Notes: generated by a model from the sequence alone, not told the origin. DNA of 64,000 nt from Acinetobacter sp. WC-141 (GCF_000313935.1 NZ_AMSS01000088.1:186001-250000), one strand, 5' to 3'. Numbered from the stretch's first letter, positions 19,913 through 29,446 are shown. Numbers and translations are program-made.

Positions 19913-20887
19913 TTAAGCAATTTCAGCTGGGAATGTAATGACTTTTTCAATTTTAACCTGATCCATTGCAACCATGAGTAACCGATCTACCCCTAAAGCA
20001 ATTCCTGAACATTCTGGCATATGAGGCAACGCTGCTAACAAGTGTTCATCTAAAGGCATGACATGAAGGCCTTGCTTAGCCCGCTCTGCATTGTCCGCTT
20101 CAAAGCGTGAACGTAACACCTCTGCATCGAGCAATTCATCGTAGGCATTTGCGAGCTCTAAACCTTCAATATAAACCTCAAAACGTGCTGCTACCTCTTC
20201 CCCATCTTCATCCACTTTCACTTTTGCCAAAGAGGCCATTTCTGGTGGAAAGTCAGTTAAAAAGACAGGCGCATCAAACCCTAAACTTGGCTCCACAAAA
20301 TGAGAAAATAACAAATCCATATAAGCTAAACGGTCATCGCCTAAATCAAGGTTTAACCCCACACGATTTGCCGTATCTTTGAGTTGCTTCAATGTTGCTT
20401 GCAACGGATTAATATCGAGACGATCTTGAAAGGCATGCTTATAACTTAAAATAAACGGACGAACTTCACCAAAACGATGCTGCAAACAAGTCTGCAATAA
20501 ATCGGCGGTTTCATGCATTAATGCTTTTAAGTCTAGACCCGGACGGTACCATTCGAGCATGGTAAATTCACTATTGTGTTTACGCCCGTGTTCATCATCT
20601 CGAAAAACCTTACAGATTTGGTAAATCGGCCCACTGCCACTCGCCAACAAACGCTTCATGGCAAACTCTGGAGAAGTCTGTAAATATTGAGTCTGCAATT
20701 TACCATTAATATGACGTAAAGCCTGAACCGAAGCTAAATGCACATCGGTGACACCTGCTTGTGAAACAATTGGTGTTTCGACTTCCATGACATCACGTTC
20801 AGCAAAAAACTGACGAATCTGGCTATAGAGCTTGGCACGCGCTTTTAAGGCATCAATTGAACAAGTTGGTTGATAACTTAAATTCAT
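19913..20887 (-). CDS. epmA: Elongation factor P--(R)-beta-lysine ligase
   Basis: A 324-residue class II lysyl-tRNA-synthetase-like enzyme without an anticodon-binding domain (PoxA/GenX/YjeA), which attaches beta-lysine to EF-P. Motifs include TSPEFAMKRLLA, FRDDEHGRKHNSEFTMLEWYR (motif 2) and GIALGVDRLLM (motif 3). The start at 20887 overlaps the pdxB stop (ATGA); the upstream 27-bp extension is not family-like. Co-transcribed with pdxB. Confidence 0.94.
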   Translation of the reverse strand: MNLSYQPTCSIDALKARAKLYSQIRQFFAERDVMEVETPIVSQAGVTDVHLASVQALRHINGKLQTQYLQTSPEFAMKRLLASGSGPIYQICKVFRDDEHGRKHNSEFTMLEWYRPGLDLKALMHETADLLQTCLQHRFGEVRPFILSYKHAFQDRLDINPLQATLKQLKDTANRVGLNLDLGDDRLAYMDLLFSHFVEPSLGFDAPVFLTDFPPEMASLAKVKVDEDGEEVAARFEVYIEGLELANAYDELLDAEVLRSRFEADNAERAKQGLHVMPLDEHLLAALPHMPECSGIALGVDRLLMVAMDQVKIEKVITFPAEIA

Positions 20888-21951
20888 GCCTGCGGCCCTC
20901 CATGCGCTGCCCACTCACGGCGCAGCGGATAATTCTTACGCAATAAATCAAATGCTTTTTGCTCTACTTTGCCCTCTTTAATGCAGGCACGTATGTTGGC
21001 GTCATCTTGAGCAATATCATAAATTTGAGTTAATTTTTGCTTTAAAACTGCTTTTAAATTATTTCCTGAAAAATAGTCGTCACATGCAGGCAATTGGGAC
21101 TCGAAACGCTTATTGATGTCGAATCCGAACTTTTGGCAGAATGCTTCATAAATCATTTGCGTACCGCGGGCCTTCCCTTCGAGGCTATAACCTGCAATAT
21201 GCGGTGTTGCCAAAGCCAACATATCGATAAGCTCTTTTGAGATGACTGGTTCATGTTCAAATACATCGAGCACAACTTTACGCTGGGTACGTTGAATATC
21301 TTCGATTAAAGCAGATTCTTTAACGACTGGACCACGCGCACTATTAATTAAAATTGTATTAGGTTGAAGTGCTGCAAACGCTTTTTCATCAAATAAATGA
21401 TATGTCGCATGCTCACCATTTTTGGTAAGTGGCACATGAATTGAAACTGCGTTGGCTTGTTGCAACAGAGTTTCTAAACTCACATTTTTAATTGAATCTA
21501 ACTGAACAAATGGGTCAAAGCCAATCACATTCCAGCCAAGTAACTGCGCCATATAGGCCAAACGTTTACCGACGTTTCCAAGCCCCACAATGCCTAGGGT
21601 AAATTTTTCTTGTTGCTCTAAAAAGGTGATGTCTAAATGCAGCAAAGCAGTAATGACATATTCAGCAACTGCCTGTGCGTTACAACCTGCGGCATTTGCC
21701 CATGTAATTCCTTGTTTTTCTAAAGCCGCGATATCTAAATGGTCGGTGCCGATTGTCGCGCTACCCACATATTTTAATGCAGTATTTTCAATTAAGCTTG
21801 CATTCACTGCGGTTACCGAGCGGACCAATAATGCTTCTGCATCTTTTACATCTGCATGAGTTAAGGTGCGTCCCGCATGGTGTTGAATATCGCCAAACTC
21901 AGAAAAAAAGTAGTCGGTAAATGCCAAATTTTCATCTGCGACGATTTTCAT
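20884..21951 (-). CDS. pdxB: Erythronate-4-phosphate dehydrogenase
   Basis: A 355-residue NAD-dependent 2-hydroxyacid dehydrogenase of vitamin B6 synthesis. Start chosen at MKIVADENL; the frame is open upstream but lacks family similarity. Rossmann motif GIVGLGNVGKRL, the NSARGPVV motif with the catalytic Arg, and DVFEHEP and a His in TPHIAGYS. A C-terminal PdxB dimerisation domain follows. Coupled to epmA by a 4-bp overlap. Confidence 0.95.
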   Translation of the reverse strand: MKIVADENLAFTDYFFSEFGDIQHHAGRTLTHADVKDAEALLVRSVTAVNASLIENTALKYVGSATIGTDHLDIAALEKQGITWANAAGCNAQAVAEYVITALLHLDITFLEQQEKFTLGIVGLGNVGKRLAYMAQLLGWNVIGFDPFVQLDSIKNVSLETLLQQANAVSIHVPLTKNGEHATYHLFDEKAFAALQPNTILINSARGPVVKESALIEDIQRTQRKVVLDVFEHEPVISKELIDMLALATPHIAGYSLEGKARGTQMIYEAFCQKFGFDINKRFESQLPACDDYFSGNNLKAVLKQKLTQIYDIAQDDANIRACIKEGKVEQKAFDLLRKNYPLRREWAAHGGPQA

Positions 21952-22057
21952 TGTCTGCAACCCATAGCTTATAAAAACATTATTATCCTTTGAGTTGTAG
22001 CAAAGCACAATGTTAATGCCTTTAAATTCACGATTCTACATTTTGATAAGTTGCGAA

Positions 22058-22450
22058 CTACAATCCACCGCCAAAATAGAAATAAGCCATGACCGCCAAA
22101 GTTATCCAAACTAGAATAATCAGCACAGCGACCAAATAATTTTGAGGTCGACGTTCCTGCTGTTCTAGCCACTCTTCAGCTTGTTGTTCTGCCTCTAACA
22201 TGACTTGCTTAGGCGTAAAGCGTACAGCTAACCAGATGAGGATTGGCAAAATTAAAGCGTCATCAACAAAACCTAAAATAGGGATAAAATCTGGAATTAA
22301 ATCAATTGGACTAAAAGCATAAGCAACAGCAATTACCGCTAAAACTTTCGGCAATAACGGCATTTGAGGATGCTTTGATGCAAACCAAAGCATAATAATT
22401 TGTTTTTTTAGGCGTTTTGCCCAATCTTTTAGAGACTGTAACCAAGTCAT
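22058..22450 (-). CDS. DUF1232 (YkvA-like) membrane protein
   Basis: A 130-residue protein with the DUF1232 core: AVAYAFSPIDLIPDFIPILG followed by a second hydrophobic helix (about residues 35-85), and a C-terminal transmembrane helix with a YFYFGGG end. The family is common and uncharacterised. It precedes pdxB by 106 bp in the same direction and may be co-transcribed. Confidence 0.8.
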   Translation of the reverse strand: MTWLQSLKDWAKRLKKQIIMLWFASKHPQMPLLPKVLAVIAVAYAFSPIDLIPDFIPILGFVDDALILPILIWLAVRFTPKQVMLEAEQQAEEWLEQQERRPQNYLVAVLIILVWITLAVMAYFYFGGGL

Positions 22451-22601
22451 TGGCCCACACTCTGACCTACAAAAATCTGATCATAATGTATAAAGCTCAT
22501 GTTTAACTTAAAATTAGGCAAAATAGAAATGTATATCTCGATTATTTTTGAGCCTTCTTTTCACTTGAGCTTACCTAATTAATCCTTTGTACGCGTCTTG
22601 C

Positions 22602-23384
22602 TTAGGTATATAAAACAAAATCATCTCCACGACAAAAACTTGCCAAAGTTAAGCCAGAAGTTTTTGCGAGTCGAATTGCCATGCTGGTTGGGGCAGAAAT
22701 AGAGGCCAATAAACCAATATTGAGCTGAGCACATTTACGAATTAGTTCATAGCTTGCCCGACTGGTCATGACCACAAAACCCGAACTGGTGTCATAGTTT
22801 TCTTGAGCTAAATAACCCAACAATTTGTCTAAGGCATTGTGGCGACCGACATCTTCAAATAAAGCTATGATTTTGCCTTGAATCACCCAAGCTGCTGCAT
22901 GCGCTCCGCCAGTTAAGGCTGTAATTTTTTGCTGATCTTTTAAATGAGAAATCGCGATTGGAATTTGCTTGAGCCATTCTTTAGAAGGCTCGGTTGTAAT
23001 TTTAGGAATATCGAGCTGAAACTGCTCTAAACTTTCAATGCCACATAAACCACAACCTGTACGACCCACCATCATTCGACGATGTTCTTTTAATGCGGCA
23101 AATGCTCTAGATGAAATGGTCATCTCAACCGTAATACCCAATTCATTTTGATGTACATCAAGAGCATATAGCTCTTTTAAGCTCGTCAAAATGCCTTCCG
23201 ACAAACTAAAACCTTTAGCAAACAAATTCACATCGGTCGGTGTTGCCATCATTACAGCATGGGAAATACCGTTATATACCAAAGCAATTGGATATTCTTG
23301 AACAATATTATCTAAAACACTTTCAGATTCGGTTTTCTTAAACCGCTGTACTTGTAATGTTTCAACCCCATAAGAAGGTGTCAA
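22602..23384 (-). CDS. fdhD: Formate dehydrogenase accessory sulfurtransferase FdhD
   Basis: A 260-residue FdhD-family protein. The CGLCG motif (about residues 110-115), whose cysteines carry sulfur from IscS to the molybdenum cofactor of formate dehydrogenases, is present, as are GGAHAAAW and FEDVGRHNALDK. It lies 77 bp downstream of the YdeP-type oxidoreductase it probably serves. Length matches the family (about 260-280). Confidence 0.93.
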   Translation of the reverse strand: MTPSYGVETLQVQRFKKTESESVLDNIVQEYPIALVYNGISHAVMMATPTDVNLFAKGFSLSEGILTSLKELYALDVHQNELGITVEMTISSRAFAALKEHRRMMVGRTGCGLCGIESLEQFQLDIPKITTEPSKEWLKQIPIAISHLKDQQKITALTGGAHAAAWVIQGKIIALFEDVGRHNALDKLLGYLAQENYDTSSGFVVMTSRASYELIRKCAQLNIGLLASISAPTSMAIRLAKTSGLTLASFCRGDDFVLYT

Positions 23385-23405
23385 AATAATTTCCTTTATC
23401 TTGGA

Positions 23406-23427
23406 ATGGCGCCATTAATAGCGCCAT
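23406..23427. other. GC-rich inverted repeat between the YdeP and fdhD genes
   Basis: ATGGCGC and GCGCCAT flank an 8-nt spacer, and ATGGCGCCAT is itself a palindrome. No T run follows, so an mRNA-stability hairpin or an operator is more likely than a terminator. Confidence 0.4.
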
Positions 23428-23461
23428 GGGTTTGAGTTAAATTTTTGGTATCGCTGTTGAT

Positions 23462-25870
23462 TTAAAGGTTGCTTACTTTTCTATCCGCATCTTCAGGGTC
23501 AACTGCTGTTGCCAAGTTGAAGTGCTCTGGCGCATTGCCGGGATGCAAAATCACAGGAACACTTTTTGAAGCCGGAATTTTGGCGTATTTATCATGACTA
23601 CTTAACGCCACCAAAGGATTGGTTTCCGGATAGTAAGCGGCTAAGCTGCCACGTGGAATGTTGTACGGCACAATACGGAAACTATGCACAATACGTTTAA
23701 CACCATCAGAGAAAACGCTTTCGATATCGACCCATTGATTTGCCTCAAAGCCAGCTTCATCAATATCAGCCTGACTCATAAACAAGACACGGCGCTGCCC
23801 AAAGACACCGCGGTAACGGTCATCAAGACCATAGAGCGTGGTGTTGTACTGATCGTGAGAACGAGTGGTCATTAAGGTATAAACTTTGCTCTGGGTATAG
23901 GCAGCAGCATATTGATTTTCTTTATCGCCATAGACTTCATTCAGTGGTGTAATCATAAACTGGGCTTTACCACTTTTTGTGTTCCAGATGTGCTGATTGG
24001 CTGGATGCTCTAGATGGAAACCACCTGGGTTATAAACACGTAAATTAAAATCATGGAACTCATCAAACACTTCAGCAATTGAGTCACGAATACGATCATA
24101 ACTTTCAATGTACCATTTCCATTTAATCTGGCTGTCTGGAAGCACTGCTTCAGCCATTCTTGCCACAATGTCTGGTTCAGATAAAATATTTTCAGAAATT
24201 GGAGTATTACGCCCAGCCGACAAATGAATATTACTCATCGAATCTTCGACTGAAATGGCCTGCGGACCATGAAGCTGCTCATCAATTTCGGTACGCCCTA
24301 AACAAGGCAAAATGAGTGCCTCTTTACCACACACCAAATGGCTTCGATTTAACTTAGTTGCCACATGAACAGTTAAATTACATTTTCTGAGCGCTTCTTG
24401 CGTATACGGCGTATCGGGAGTTGCAACTGCAAAGTTTCCACCTAAACCAATAAAGACTTTGACCTCACCCTCAGCCATGGCTTTAATGGTTTCTACGACC
24501 CCAAAACCATTTTTTCTTGGCGATTTAATACCGAACACACGGTCAATGTTGTCGAGTAATTTAGGGCTAGGAAGTTCATTAATGCCCATGGTTCGGTCAC
24601 CTTGCACATTACTGTGCCCACGAACCGGACATAGACCAGCACCTGGTCTGCCAATTTGCCCACGTGCCAACAACAAATTCGCTAACATGTGAACATTGGC
24701 TGTTCCGTGACGATGTTGGGTAATACCCATCCCCCAACAAAAGATTGAGCGCTCAGACTCTAAAAACAGTTTGGCTAATTTTTCTAGATGTTCAGGTGAT
24801 AGACCTGAGTGTTTATAAATATCTGCCCACTCTGTTTTTTCAACCTCAGCAATCATCTCATCAAAACCGATTGTATTGACTGCAATGAAATTTCGGTCAA
24901 AAACACTTGGTTTACCTGAAGCAAGGGCATTTTTATCCCACTCATTTAAGTGCTTTAACATCCCTAACATCAGTGCATAGTCACCACCAATTTTAGGCTG
25001 GAAATAATAACGACTAATTGGGGTACTGCCGTTAGTCATCATTTCAAGTGGTGCTTGTGGGTCTTGGAAACGCTCTAAACCCCGTTCTTTAATCGGATTA
25101 ATCGCAATAATGTTACCGCCACGTTTAGACACTTCTCTTAAAGTACCTAACATACGTGGATGGTTGGTTCCCGGATTATGCCCAAAACTGAAAATTGCAT
25201 CGGCTAAATCAAAATCTTCTAGCGTAACTGTGCCCTTTCCTAAACCAATCGAGTCAAGCAACCCAACACTTGTGGTTTCATGACACATGTTCGAACAGTC
25301 TGGAAAGTTATTTGTACCGAAGCTTCGCACAAACAGTTGATATAAAAATGCAGCTTCGTTACTCGCACGGCCCGAAGTATAAAATGCCGCTTGGTCTGGA
25401 TGGTCTAGCGCATGTAAATGTTTGGCAATAATCTGAAATGCTTCATCCCATGAAATTGCGACATATTTATCAGTTGCTGCATCGTAGCGAACTGGGTCGG
25501 TTAAGCGGCCTAAATCTTCAAGAAAAAAATCACTTTGTTCAGACAACCAACTGACTGTGTGGTTGGCAAAATATTCAGGAGTCACTGTTTTACTGGTCGC
25601 TTCAAATGCGACAGCTTTTGCACCGTTTTCACAGAAGTTAAACGCATGAGCATTTTTCTTTTCAGGCCATGCACAGCCTGGACAGTCGAACCCCGTAGGC
25701 TGGTTAATATTGAGTAAGGTAATTGAACCTTTTTTTAAAATATCTTGTCGTTTTAAGTTTCGGGCAACACTCAGAAGCGCACCCCATCCGCCAGCAGGAT
25801 GAGTATAGGGTTCAATTCGTGCAAAGCCGTTATTTTCTTGTATGTGCTTTTGTTCTTCAGAATTATCCAC
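23462..25870 (-). CDS. FdhF/YdeP-family molybdopterin oxidoreductase
   Basis: An 802-residue member of the DMSO-reductase superfamily related to YdeP and FdhF. The N-terminal CPGC segment resembles the reduced cluster region of YdeP proteins, not the full four-cysteine [4Fe-4S] motif. The CHETTSVGL region and the C-terminal molydopterin dinucleotide-binding domain (HDQYNTTLYGLDDRYRG) follow. Activity of the family is uncertain; YdeP is linked to acid resistance in enterobacteria. The fdhD gene follows in the same direction, consistent with sulfuration of its cofactor. Confidence 0.85.
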   Translation of the reverse strand: MDNSEEQKHIQENNGFARIEPYTHPAGGWGALLSVARNLKRQDILKKGSITLLNINQPTGFDCPGCAWPEKKNAHAFNFCENGAKAVAFEATSKTVTPEYFANHTVSWLSEQSDFFLEDLGRLTDPVRYDAATDKYVAISWDEAFQIIAKHLHALDHPDQAAFYTSGRASNEAAFLYQLFVRSFGTNNFPDCSNMCHETTSVGLLDSIGLGKGTVTLEDFDLADAIFSFGHNPGTNHPRMLGTLREVSKRGGNIIAINPIKERGLERFQDPQAPLEMMTNGSTPISRYYFQPKIGGDYALMLGMLKHLNEWDKNALASGKPSVFDRNFIAVNTIGFDEMIAEVEKTEWADIYKHSGLSPEHLEKLAKLFLESERSIFCWGMGITQHRHGTANVHMLANLLLARGQIGRPGAGLCPVRGHSNVQGDRTMGINELPSPKLLDNIDRVFGIKSPRKNGFGVVETIKAMAEGEVKVFIGLGGNFAVATPDTPYTQEALRKCNLTVHVATKLNRSHLVCGKEALILPCLGRTEIDEQLHGPQAISVEDSMSNIHLSAGRNTPISENILSEPDIVARMAEAVLPDSQIKWKWYIESYDRIRDSIAEVFDEFHDFNLRVYNPGGFHLEHPANQHIWNTKSGKAQFMITPLNEVYGDKENQYAAAYTQSKVYTLMTTRSHDQYNTTLYGLDDRYRGVFGQRRVLFMSQADIDEAGFEANQWVDIESVFSDGVKRIVHSFRIVPYNIPRGSLAAYYPETNPLVALSSHDKYAKIPASKSVPVILHPGNAPEHFNLATAVDPEDADRKVSNL

Positions 25871-26267
25871 TTTGTCATCCTCTTATTTCTTTTTACACTT
25901 TCAGCAGGTGCAATAAATTCATAAATAATTATGGTTATATCTATGCTTTCTGCTGCTTATCTTAATTAAGTAAAAGTCCACTTTTATCTTATCCATGATA
26001 TTTAGAAGCAGCCTCAACTCTTCTTATAATATGTGCCATATTTTTTATAATTACAATCATTCAGCCAAAACCAAAAAATTAATTAAATTCAATAATAACA
26101 ATACTCTAAAAACACAAAGATCTGTTTTTTACAGATAAAAACATAATTCACTTTATATTTTTTAAAAATGGAAATGAGGTTGCGAACTAAAATTTACGTC
26201 ATTTTAAGTAGGTTTTTATGGGTTTAAGCAGTATAAATTAATTGGAAAAAACAGATTTAGAGAACTT
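25871..26267. other. Divergent region between the YdeP-type gene and glycerate kinase
   Basis: A 397-bp, very AT-rich stretch carrying promoters for both neighbours. I saw no reading frame, hairpin terminator or RNA gene. Confidence 0.4.
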
Positions 26268-27410
26268 ATGAAGGTTGTGATTGCACCAGACTCTTTTAAA
26301 GATAGCCTATCGGCTTTGGGCGTCGCTCAAGCAATTGCTCAAGGATGGCATGAAGTTTTTCCAGAGGCTGAAACGCTTATATGCCCAATGGCAGACGGTG
26401 GTGAAGGTACAATTGAAGCCGTGTTAGAAGTCTGCGAAGGTCAATGGCGTGAAAAAAGCGTAATTGGACCACTAGGGCAGCCTGTTCAAGCAAAATGGGG
26501 ATGGTTAGAAAAACAAAAAATCGCCATGATTGAAATGGCTCAAGCCAGCGGCATACAGTTAGTTCCACCCTCAGAACGTGATGCCTGCCAAAGCACAACA
26601 TTTGGAACAGGCCAGCTTATTTTAGAGGCGTTAGACGCAGGTGCAAAAGACATTATTTTAACTGTGGGTGGCAGTGCAACCAATGATGGAGGCACTGGAC
26701 TACTCCGTGCGCTAGGTGCATTGTTATTAGACTCGAACCAACAGGTTTTACCCGATGGCGGCCTCGCGTTACAAAGATTGTCAAAAATTGATTTAACACA
26801 TTTCGACCCGCGTATTCAGCAAACACGTTTTTTATTGGCTGCCGATGTCACCAATCCACTCTGCGGTCCAAACGGGGCATCGCATATTTTTGGTCCACAA
26901 AAAGGTGCTTCCCCTGCTCAAGTACAATTACTTGACCAAGCCCTTGCCCATTTTGCCGATGTCTCTGCGGAGCTTTTAGGTTTCGATAAACGAGATGAAG
27001 CAGGCTCTGGCGCTGCGGGAGGTTTAGGCTTTGCAGCCAAAAGTTATTTAAATGCAGAGTTTAAGGCTGGAGTTGAAGTTGTGGCTGAACTCAATCAGCT
27101 TGCCAGTAAAATCGCTAACGCCGACTGGGTGATTACAGGTGAAGGAAAATTTGACCGACAGACTTTAAATGGCAAAACAGTTTTTGGTGTGAGCCGAGTC
27201 GCGAAAATGCAAAATATACCTGTTATTGTGATTGCAGGAACTTTAGGTGAAGGCTACCAAGCGCTTTATGAAAACGGCGTTACGGCTGCTTTTTCACTGA
27301 CAAATGGCCCCATCACATTAGAACACGCCTGCGAACATGCATCAGAACTCATTCGCGAGAGAACAATTGATATTGCCAGATTAATTCAGTTTAATCTGAA
27401 ACAACACTAA
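26268..27410 (+). CDS. Glycerate 2-kinase
   Basis: A 380-residue glycerate kinase type 1 (GlxK/GarK). The signature N-terminus MKVVIAPDSFKDSLSA, the CPMADGGEGT motif, GGSATNDGGTGLL and the C-terminal GEGKFDRQTLNGK motif are all present. It phosphorylates D-glycerate to 2-phosphoglycerate in glyoxylate/glycerate use. No tartronate or glucarate genes are next to it; the nitroreductase gene follows 51 bp downstream. Confidence 0.94.
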   Translation: MKVVIAPDSFKDSLSALGVAQAIAQGWHEVFPEAETLICPMADGGEGTIEAVLEVCEGQWREKSVIGPLGQPVQAKWGWLEKQKIAMIEMAQASGIQLVPPSERDACQSTTFGTGQLILEALDAGAKDIILTVGGSATNDGGTGLLRALGALLLDSNQQVLPDGGLALQRLSKIDLTHFDPRIQQTRFLLAADVTNPLCGPNGASHIFGPQKGASPAQVQLLDQALAHFADVSAELLGFDKRDEAGSGAAGGLGFAAKSYLNAEFKAGVEVVAELNQLASKIANADWVITGEGKFDRQTLNGKTVFGVSRVAKMQNIPVIVIAGTLGEGYQALYENGVTAAFSLTNGPITLEHACEHASELIRERTIDIARLIQFNLKQH

Positions 27411-27461
27411 ACATTACTTCGTTATCTTTAAAACGGTTAAACCAACAAATAGGAATGTCTT

Positions 27462-28070
27462 ATGAACGTTATTGATGCCATTCAGAAACGTCGTGCAGTT
27501 AAACGCTTCGACCCTTCGTTTCAAATTTCTGAAGAAAATAAACAACAGTTATTACAAGAAGTTTTAGCCAATGCACCAAGTGCATTTAATTTGCAGCACT
27601 GGCGTCCAGTCATTATTGAAGATGCTGAGTTAAGACAAAAAATTCGTACCATTGCATGGGACCAACCACAAGTTACCGAAGCTTCTTTACTGATTGTGTT
27701 ATGCGCAAAAGTAAGCTCGTGGGAAACCGATGCTAAACGTGTGTGGGATGGCGCTTCTCCGGAAGTTCAAAATATTATGGTAGGCGCGATTGACCAATAT
27801 TACCGTGACCGCCCACAAACCCAACGTGACGAAGTTATGCGTAGTGCGGGCATTTTTGCTCAAACCTTAATGCTGCTTGCTCAAGAGCATGGTTTAGACA
27901 GTTGCCCAATGGACGGTTTTGACTTTGATGCGATGGCGAAGCTCATTAACTTACCTGAAGATCATGTGGTGTGTTTAATGATTGCAGTGGGTAAGTCGGC
28001 ATCTCAGCCTTACCCACGTGTGGGCAAACTTCCTTACGATGATGTCATTATCCAAAATACATTTGAATAA
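27462..28070 (+). CDS. Nitroreductase-family FMN oxidoreductase
   Basis: A 202-residue nitroreductase-fold protein. The N-terminal KRRAVKRFDPSF segment binds FMN phosphate, the APSAFNLQHW motif is family-typical, and GLDSCPMDGFD and a C-terminal IAVGK segment contact the flavin. Such enzymes reduce nitro compounds or quinones with NAD(P)H. Likely co-transcribed with glycerate kinase. Confidence 0.9.
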   Translation: MNVIDAIQKRRAVKRFDPSFQISEENKQQLLQEVLANAPSAFNLQHWRPVIIEDAELRQKIRTIAWDQPQVTEASLLIVLCAKVSSWETDAKRVWDGASPEVQNIMVGAIDQYYRDRPQTQRDEVMRSAGIFAQTLMLLAQEHGLDSCPMDGFDFDAMAKLINLPEDHVVCLMIAVGKSASQPYPRVGKLPYDDVIIQNTFE

Positions 28071-28274
28071 CAAAGAAAAGGCCAAAAATTCTACCTCATA
28101 TGAGTTGTGTATGTAGAATAAAAAAGTATTTTTTGATTATATTTCAACCTTTAAAATTAGAAGCGTTCATTCTGTTTTACTGCCACAAATAAGATGAGCG
28201 TAGAACTTATGAGTGTTCTGCTCGAATTTAAAGAGTGCATCGAATTGAATAAAATATCGATTTTTAATAATAAA

Positions 28275-28305
28275 AAAGCCCATTCTCTTTTTTAAAACAG
28301 GCTTT
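28275..28305 (-). terminator. Terminator of the TetR gene
   Basis: AAAGCC and GGCTTT pair across a loop of about 19 nt, with a T-rich run on the minus strand, about 35 bp past the TetR stop. Confidence 0.5.
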
Positions 28306-28338
28306 GAGAAACCTATAAAAACCATAGAGGCATGCACA

Positions 28339-28899
28339 CTACGTCGATATAAACTGATTCAAAAAACAATCTAACGACGTCTCTCTTTGCTCTGCCCGAT
28401 CTGAGCTTAAAAGCTGAATAATTGTCCCTTCAATCATATATAAAAATAGTTTGGCGTCATGAAACGAAGCATCGGTATTTAGCTTTATGAGCTGACTATA
28501 AATTTCATTGATGAGCCACGTTCTATATCTAACCGCGGTTTGATAGGCTTTTGGATAGCCTAGTTTCGTTTCAAAAATGGCTTTAAATAATAAATAGTAA
28601 AGCCCCTCTAAATTTGTATGTAAGTAATAAAACGCTTTGAGTTTATCAACCGCGCTTGTGTAGTGCATGTGCTCAGTAATGGAAATTACTTTTTGTTTTA
28701 AACGCTCTTTTTGCACGGTTAAGCAGATATCAATCAACCGCTCTTTAGAGTGAAAGTAATTATAAAAAGTCGCTTTTGGCATTTCACACTCTTTAATAAT
28801 TCTATTGACCCCAACCGTATGGAACCCGTGCTGGTGAAATAAATGAATTGATATATTAACGGCTTGTATAGCACGTGAAGAGAGAACTAAATTTGGCAT
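28339..28899 (-). CDS. TetR/AcrR-family transcriptional regulator
   Basis: Start placed at the ATG at 28899 (MPNLVLSSR), giving 186 residues. The longer frame to 29067 adds 56 residues outside the usual TetR layout. The N-terminal HTH contains AVNISIHLFHQHGFHTVGVNRI and PKATFYNYFHSKERLI, typical of TetR. The C-terminal ligand domain is all-helical; ligand unknown. It faces a hairpin-rich segment to its right and no obvious target gene, so autoregulation or a distant target is likely. Confidence 0.85.
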   Translation of the reverse strand: MPNLVLSSRAIQAVNISIHLFHQHGFHTVGVNRIIKECEMPKATFYNYFHSKERLIDICLTVQKERLKQKVISITEHMHYTSAVDKLKAFYYLHTNLEGLYYLLFKAIFETKLGYPKAYQTAVRYRTWLINEIYSQLIKLNTDASFHDAKLFLYMIEGTIIQLLSSDRAEQRETSLDCFLNQFIST

Positions 28900-28951
28900 A
28901 TTTTTACCGTTATAAATTCTTGTTGTTTCTAAAAGAGATACTTTTTTGGGA

Positions 28952-28986
28952 GAAAAAAAGGCACAGCAAAGCCGTAAAGACTGTGC
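28952..28986 (-). terminator. Terminator-like hairpin upstream of the TetR gene
   Basis: On the minus strand GCACAG pairs with CTGTGC across a 14-nt loop and is followed by a T7 run. It lies 53-87 bp upstream of the TetR start, so it could attenuate that gene or end an unannotated minus-strand transcript. Confidence 0.45.
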
Positions 28987-29100
28987 TTGGCACATCTCAA
29001 GTTTTATTGTTGATACAAATTTTTTGAGCAGTAATGACTTAAAGCCTGAGAACCTTTTGGCTATCAAGCTGCTTTAAATTTTTAAGTTGTGTCGTTATAG

Positions 29101-29360
29101 CTTTTGGCAAAGGCTGCCAAGAAATAATGGATGTACAAAGCCAACTCCTTTTTTATTGGGAGTTCTGCCAGACATTAAATTATGGTGGCAGAACGAAAGG
29201 GGGTTAGCAGACTGGCTCAAGACCCAGCACACCCGAAGGTGTCCCCCTTCCGTCCTACCGCAACAAAAGGGAGACGAACGGGTCTACATTAAAAAAACGA
29301 AGTTTTTCAATGTACTTGAGCACGGTCTGCTAAAACCGGCTGGCAATGTAGGCCAGCAGG
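29101..29360 (+). other. Hairpin-dense segment (C4/antirepressor-type leader remnant)
   Basis: Within 260 bp there are at least six perfect stems: TTGGCA/TGCCAA (29104-29120), AACTCC/GGAGTT (29143-29164), GTTCTGCCA/TGGCAGAAC (29162-29194), AAGGGGG/CCCCCTT (29197-29249), TACATT/AATGTA (29285-29314) and GCTGGC/GCCAGC (29339-29357). GC content is clearly above the flanks. A 111-codon open frame from 29087 to 29422 has no ATG start, which favours RNA over protein. Likely a remnant of a phage-type c4 locus. Confidence 0.6.
29190..29262 (+). ncRNA. Candidate C4-like antisense RNA
   Basis: A closing stem AAGGGGG/CCCCCTT (29197-29203 with 29243-29249) encloses two smaller hairpins, CTGG/CCAG and ACACC-CGAA-GGTGT. 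Two single-stranded or loop segments are complementary to sites downstream: TTAGCAGAC (29204-29212) with GTCTGCTAA (29325-29333), and AGACCC (29220-29225) with GGGTCT (29280-29285). A two-site antisense RNA upstream of its own target is the logic of phage P1 C4 RNA, and C4-like RNAs are known as multicopy small RNAs in Acinetobacter. Ends are approximate; the RNA is predicted, not shown. Confidence 0.6.
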
Positions 29361-29446
29361 CAAAGAATAGTGCCCAACCCTTTTGCAGTCAAGCACACAA
29401 AATGGTATTTGTTTTAAATTAGATCATTAAAAAGTAAGGATAAATA

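Noticed and set aside
28899..29067. N-terminal extension of the TetR regulator to 29067
   Set aside because: The added residues contain no TetR-like part, and the ATG at 28899 gives the normal family length and layout.
29087..29422. 111-codon open frame on the plus strand as a protein gene
   Set aside because: It has no ATG start, runs through six perfect hairpins of an apparent RNA locus, and the product has no recognisable domain. It is more likely to be the shadow of a structured RNA.
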